Below are positions 59,824 through 61,029 of a DNA stretch of 61,029 nucleotides, in pieces. Within the stretch, counting starts at the first letter, position 1; each line of letters begins with the position of its first letter. The DNA is from an uncultured bacterium (GTDB lineage Bacteria > Cyanobacteriota > Vampirovibrionia > Gastranaerophilales > Gastranaerophilaceae): assembly GCA_949296245.1 (NCBI GenBank), contig CASFNW010000006.1:1-61029 (forward strand). Direction: 5' to 3'. Below the pieces are notes generated by a model that saw nothing but the letters and a program-made list of their open reading frames with translations, ran no database searches and was not told where the DNA came from. Made by a program: the position numbers and the translations under genes.

Positions 59824-60180
59824 TTTTGTCTCCTTTAATATTTCTTTTTTAAATTAAAGAAAACAGGATTTTGTTTCATTCGACAAAAGTGTCATATTGT
59901 TTGCATAAAAGGAGTAAAAATAAGAAGAATACGTATTGTCGGTATTAAAAATCTTATTGCTTGCAAAAATAGAATGTTAATTTTATTATATATACATTCC
60001 ATAGAAAGTACTTGCGTCTGCAGAGCGTTGGTAAATTGAAAACTTAATATGCCGATGTGGCAGGAACCAGTAAAGTTTAAGAAATTAGCAAAAACAATTG
60101 AGTATTGTTTTTGCCGGGCTTATCGGAACGGCAGCGGAGCTGCTTCGCCACAAAGGAACTGAAAATTGAAAACTTAATAT
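59824..60180. other. Spacer before tRNA-Leu with duplicated tRNA 5' end
   Basis: No gene is supported. The left half holds the rhodanese promoter region and an AAAGGAG with no start codon after it. The right half holds the 29-bp direct repeat that includes the tRNA-Leu 5' end, and a GCAAAAACAAT/ATTGTTTTTGC hairpin (60088-60114). Confidence 0.55.
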
Positions 60181-60191
60181 GCCGATGTGGC
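60033..60191 (+). repeat. 29-bp direct repeat carrying the tRNA-Leu (CAG) 5' end
   Basis: Perfect copies at 60033-60061 and 60163-60191. The second copy is the promoter-proximal sequence plus the first 11 bases of tRNA-Leu (GCCGATGTGGC). Between them lies a 101-bp insert with a hairpin of the same type as the CTCTGCCGA family. Confidence 0.88.
60088..60114 (+). repeat. Hairpin related to the CTCTGCCGA family
   Basis: GCAAAAACAAT, loop TGAGT, ATTGTTTTTGC. The loop is shared with copy 4 (TGAGT), but the CTCTGCCGA flank is missing. Confidence 0.6.
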
Positions 60192-60261
60192 GAAATGGTA
60201 GACGCACACGCTTCAGGTGCGTGCGAGGAAACTCATGGGGGTTCGAGTCCCTTCATCGGCA
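60181..60261 (+). tRNA. tRNA-Leu (anticodon CAG)
   Basis: An 81-nt class II tRNA. The acceptor GCCGATG pairs with CATCGGC; anticodon stem CACGC/GCGTG, loop TTCAGGT giving CAG; a long variable arm; T loop TTCGAGT; discriminator A. CCA is not encoded. The first 11 bases belong to the second copy of a 29-bp direct repeat. TTTCATCGGCA near 60395 repeats its 3' end. Confidence 0.95.
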
Positions 60262-60302
60262 AGTTTTAAAACAAAGAAGGTGTGATGCTTGGACTCTTCA
60301 CC

Positions 60303-60431
60303 CCGGTTGTTCTGAAGGAACAACGGAGGTTTACCCGTTGAGTATCCTGCACTGTACGTCTCGTAAACTCGTCTGTATTGCAGAACGAGTCTTTTTCATC
60401 GGCATTTTATCTCCCTCTCCCGAGGAGAGGG
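60303..60431 (+). other. Three hairpins downstream of tRNA-Leu (CAG)
   Basis: GTTGTTC-TGAAG-GAACAAC (60306-60324); ACTCGTCTG...CAGAACGAGT followed by CTTTTT (60367-60396, the likely transcription terminator); and CCCTCTCC-CGA-GGAGAGGG (60413-60431). Just after the second one lies TCATCGGCA, a copy of the tRNA 3' end. Confidence 0.6.
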
Positions 60432-60477
60432 AACAAATAATTTTACAAATATTATGTTTATGATAATATAATTTTTG

Positions 60478-60592
60478 TTGAAAATTAAATATATATGTCG
60501 ACATGGCACTCTGCCGAACAAAAACGATTGAGTATCGTTTTTGTGAGAGGGGAGGTATACGCGGCAATTGAAAATTAAATATATATGTCGAC
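60478..60592 (+). repeat. 25-bp direct repeat carrying the tRNA-Leu (GAG) 5' end
   Basis: Copies at 60478-60502 and 60568-60592; each is followed, after one variable base, by TGGC. The second copy ends in the first bases of the tRNA. The insert is CTCTGCCGA hairpin copy 4 plus GGTATACGCGGCAA, which itself repeats GGTATACGCG from inside the tRNA. Confidence 0.88.
60508..60550 (+). repeat. CTCTGCCGA hairpin repeat, copy 4
   Basis: ACTCTGCCGA, then ACAAAAACGAT, loop TGAGT, ATCGTTTTTGT and GAGAGG. Confidence 0.75.
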
Positions 60593-60668
60593 GTGGCGGA
60601 ATCGGTATACGCGCACGTTTGAGGGGCGTGTGGGGAAACCCGTGCGGGTTCAAGTCCCGCCGTCGACA
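60587..60668 (+). tRNA. tRNA-Leu (anticodon GAG)
   Basis: An 82-nt class II tRNA. The acceptor GTCGACG pairs with CGTCGAC; anticodon stem CACGT/GCGTG, loop TTGAGGG giving GAG; variable arm TGGGGAAACCCGTG; T loop TTCAAGT; discriminator A; CCA not encoded. Both its ends are duplicated nearby: the 5' end 90 bp upstream and the 3' end 213 bp downstream. Confidence 0.95.
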
Positions 60669-60704
60669 TTAAAAAAGGGATAACATATGTTATCCCTTTT
60701 TTAA
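60669..60704 (+). terminator. Terminator of tRNA-Leu (GAG)
   Basis: A perfect 36-bp palindrome, centred on AACATATGTT with GGGAT/ATCCC stems and A6/T6 arms, directly after the tRNA. Confidence 0.85.
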
Positions 60705-60748
60705 TATATGAATGGTGAGGGCTTTAATCCGTCTTTGGCGGGTTCAGC

Positions 60749-60859
60749 GGATTTTACGTAAGAGTGGAGTCGAGCAAAGCGAGCGAACTCGAGTAAGTGA
60801 GGGCAAAATTTGCGGCAACGTAGTGAAGCAAATTACTTGCCCGAGAGACAGTAAAATCC
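60749..60859. repeat. Structured element bounded by inverted ends
   Basis: GGATTTTAC (60749-60757) and GTAAAATCC (60851-60859) are inverted. Inside are further pairs: GAGTCGAG with CTCGAGT, GGGCAA with TTGCCC, and AATTTGC with GCAAATT. The whole could fold into a multi-branched stem. No frame in it looks coding. Confidence 0.6.
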
Positions 60860-60887
60860 AAGACAAGTCCCGCCGTCGACACCATAT

Positions 60888-60914
60888 AAAAAGACTCCTT
60901 ATGGAGTCTTTTTT
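60888..60914 (+). terminator. Terminator near the right edge
   Basis: AAAAAGACTCC-TTAT-GGAGTCTTTTTT, a strong hairpin with T tail just after the second copy of the tRNA 3' end. Confidence 0.75.
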
Positions 60915-61029
60915 ATTATTTGCATTTATCAGCTTACAAATTATTGTCAATAAAAATCGGTATGGGCGGACTGCCAACCCGCCATCGTATGGTCAAGCCA
61001 AACGTCGTTCGAGGCAGATTCTACGACCT
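60915..61029. other. Gene-free right edge
   Basis: No gene is supported; GGCGGACTGCCAACCCGCC forms a small imperfect hairpin. The window ends before any next gene can be judged. Confidence 0.35.

Larger units (their letters stand above)
60651..60881 (+). repeat. 18-bp direct repeat of the tRNA-Leu (GAG) 3' end
   Basis: CAAGTCCCGCCGTCGACA at 60651-60668 (inside the tRNA) and again at 60864-60881. Between the copies lie the tRNA terminator and a structured element of about 110 bp bounded by GGATTTTAC and GTAAAATCC. Confidence 0.85.

Noticed and set aside
59905..60030. Gene start after AAAGGAG near 59910
   Set aside because: The base triplet at the expected place is ATA; the frame is short and shows no protein pattern, so it is at most a decayed gene.
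60179..60463. 94-codon frame over tRNA-Leu (CAG)
   Set aside because: It covers the tRNA and three hairpins; structural RNA and repeats explain the sequence.
60331..60977. Several minus-strand frames across the tRNA-Leu (GAG) region
   Set aside because: They are translations of tRNA and inverted-repeat DNA, with no conserved protein pattern.

Overview
The window is low-GC bacterial DNA, densely packed, with genes on both strands. Gene content points to an anaerobic, Gram-negative-type gut bacterium of the non-photosynthetic cyanobacterial sister lineage (Vampirovibrionia/Melainabacteria, most likely Gastranaerophilales). This is inference from the combination of a class III ribonucleotide reductase, a cobalamin riboswitch and cobalamin adenosyltransferase, flagellar basal-body genes, MurJ/MurA/UppS wall genes, CHASE2-GGDEF and cyanobacterial-style sensor kinases, and several proteins carrying a short N-terminal FKG/FGA-type motif. 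No 16S gene or other decisive marker lies in the window.

Layout. 1-5400: secreted protein, nrdDG under a cobalamin riboswitch, adenine deaminase. 5500-13500: lipoprotein, BlaI-type repressor, CHASE2-GGDEF cyclase, a histidine kinase/response-regulator pair, uvrC, small HTH regulator. 13600-16400: PQ-loop membrane protein, two lineage-type proteins (one radical SAM), tRNA-Glu. 16489-18850: overlapping operon rsgA-ispA-DUF212. 18869-26500: GAF histidine kinase, cobO, comM, an HD protein with recF, a phosphodiester glycosidase. 26600-35700: ribbon-helix-helix microprotein, PHP phosphoesterase, membrane and zinc-ribbon proteins, cytidine deaminase, secreted coiled-coil protein, murA, glmS and several small unknowns. 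35800-37950: fliJ-fliK-flg fragment of a flagellar cluster. 38236-44596: overlapping operon of two related large membrane proteins and a GH13-family enzyme with an EF-hand-like loop. 44600-49800: unknown small proteins, aroF, NDP-sugar pyrophosphorylase, UbiA prenyltransferase. 50246-54960: SpoIID-like protein, murJ, uppS, rdgB. 55543-59823: TPR protein, fused M16 protease, rhodanese protein. 60181-60668: two tRNA-Leu genes.

How it fits together: the metabolic genes cover deoxynucleotide supply and salvage (nrdDG, ade, cdd, rdgB), wall and isoprenoid synthesis (murA, glmS, ispA, uppS, murJ, the SpoIID-like protein), DNA repair and uptake (uvrC, recF, comM) and signalling.

Four patterns cut across genes. 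(1) Many genes have a -10 box 6-7 nt before the start codon and no Shine-Dalgarno site, so they look leaderless. (2) Six convergent gene pairs share exactly 4 nt at their stop codons. (3) Intergenic space is filled with hairpin repeats whose flanks are constant while the stems change in a compensatory way. (4) All three tRNA genes have one end duplicated on the far side of such a hairpin element. The last two together are the best candidate for an undescribed mobile or structural element.
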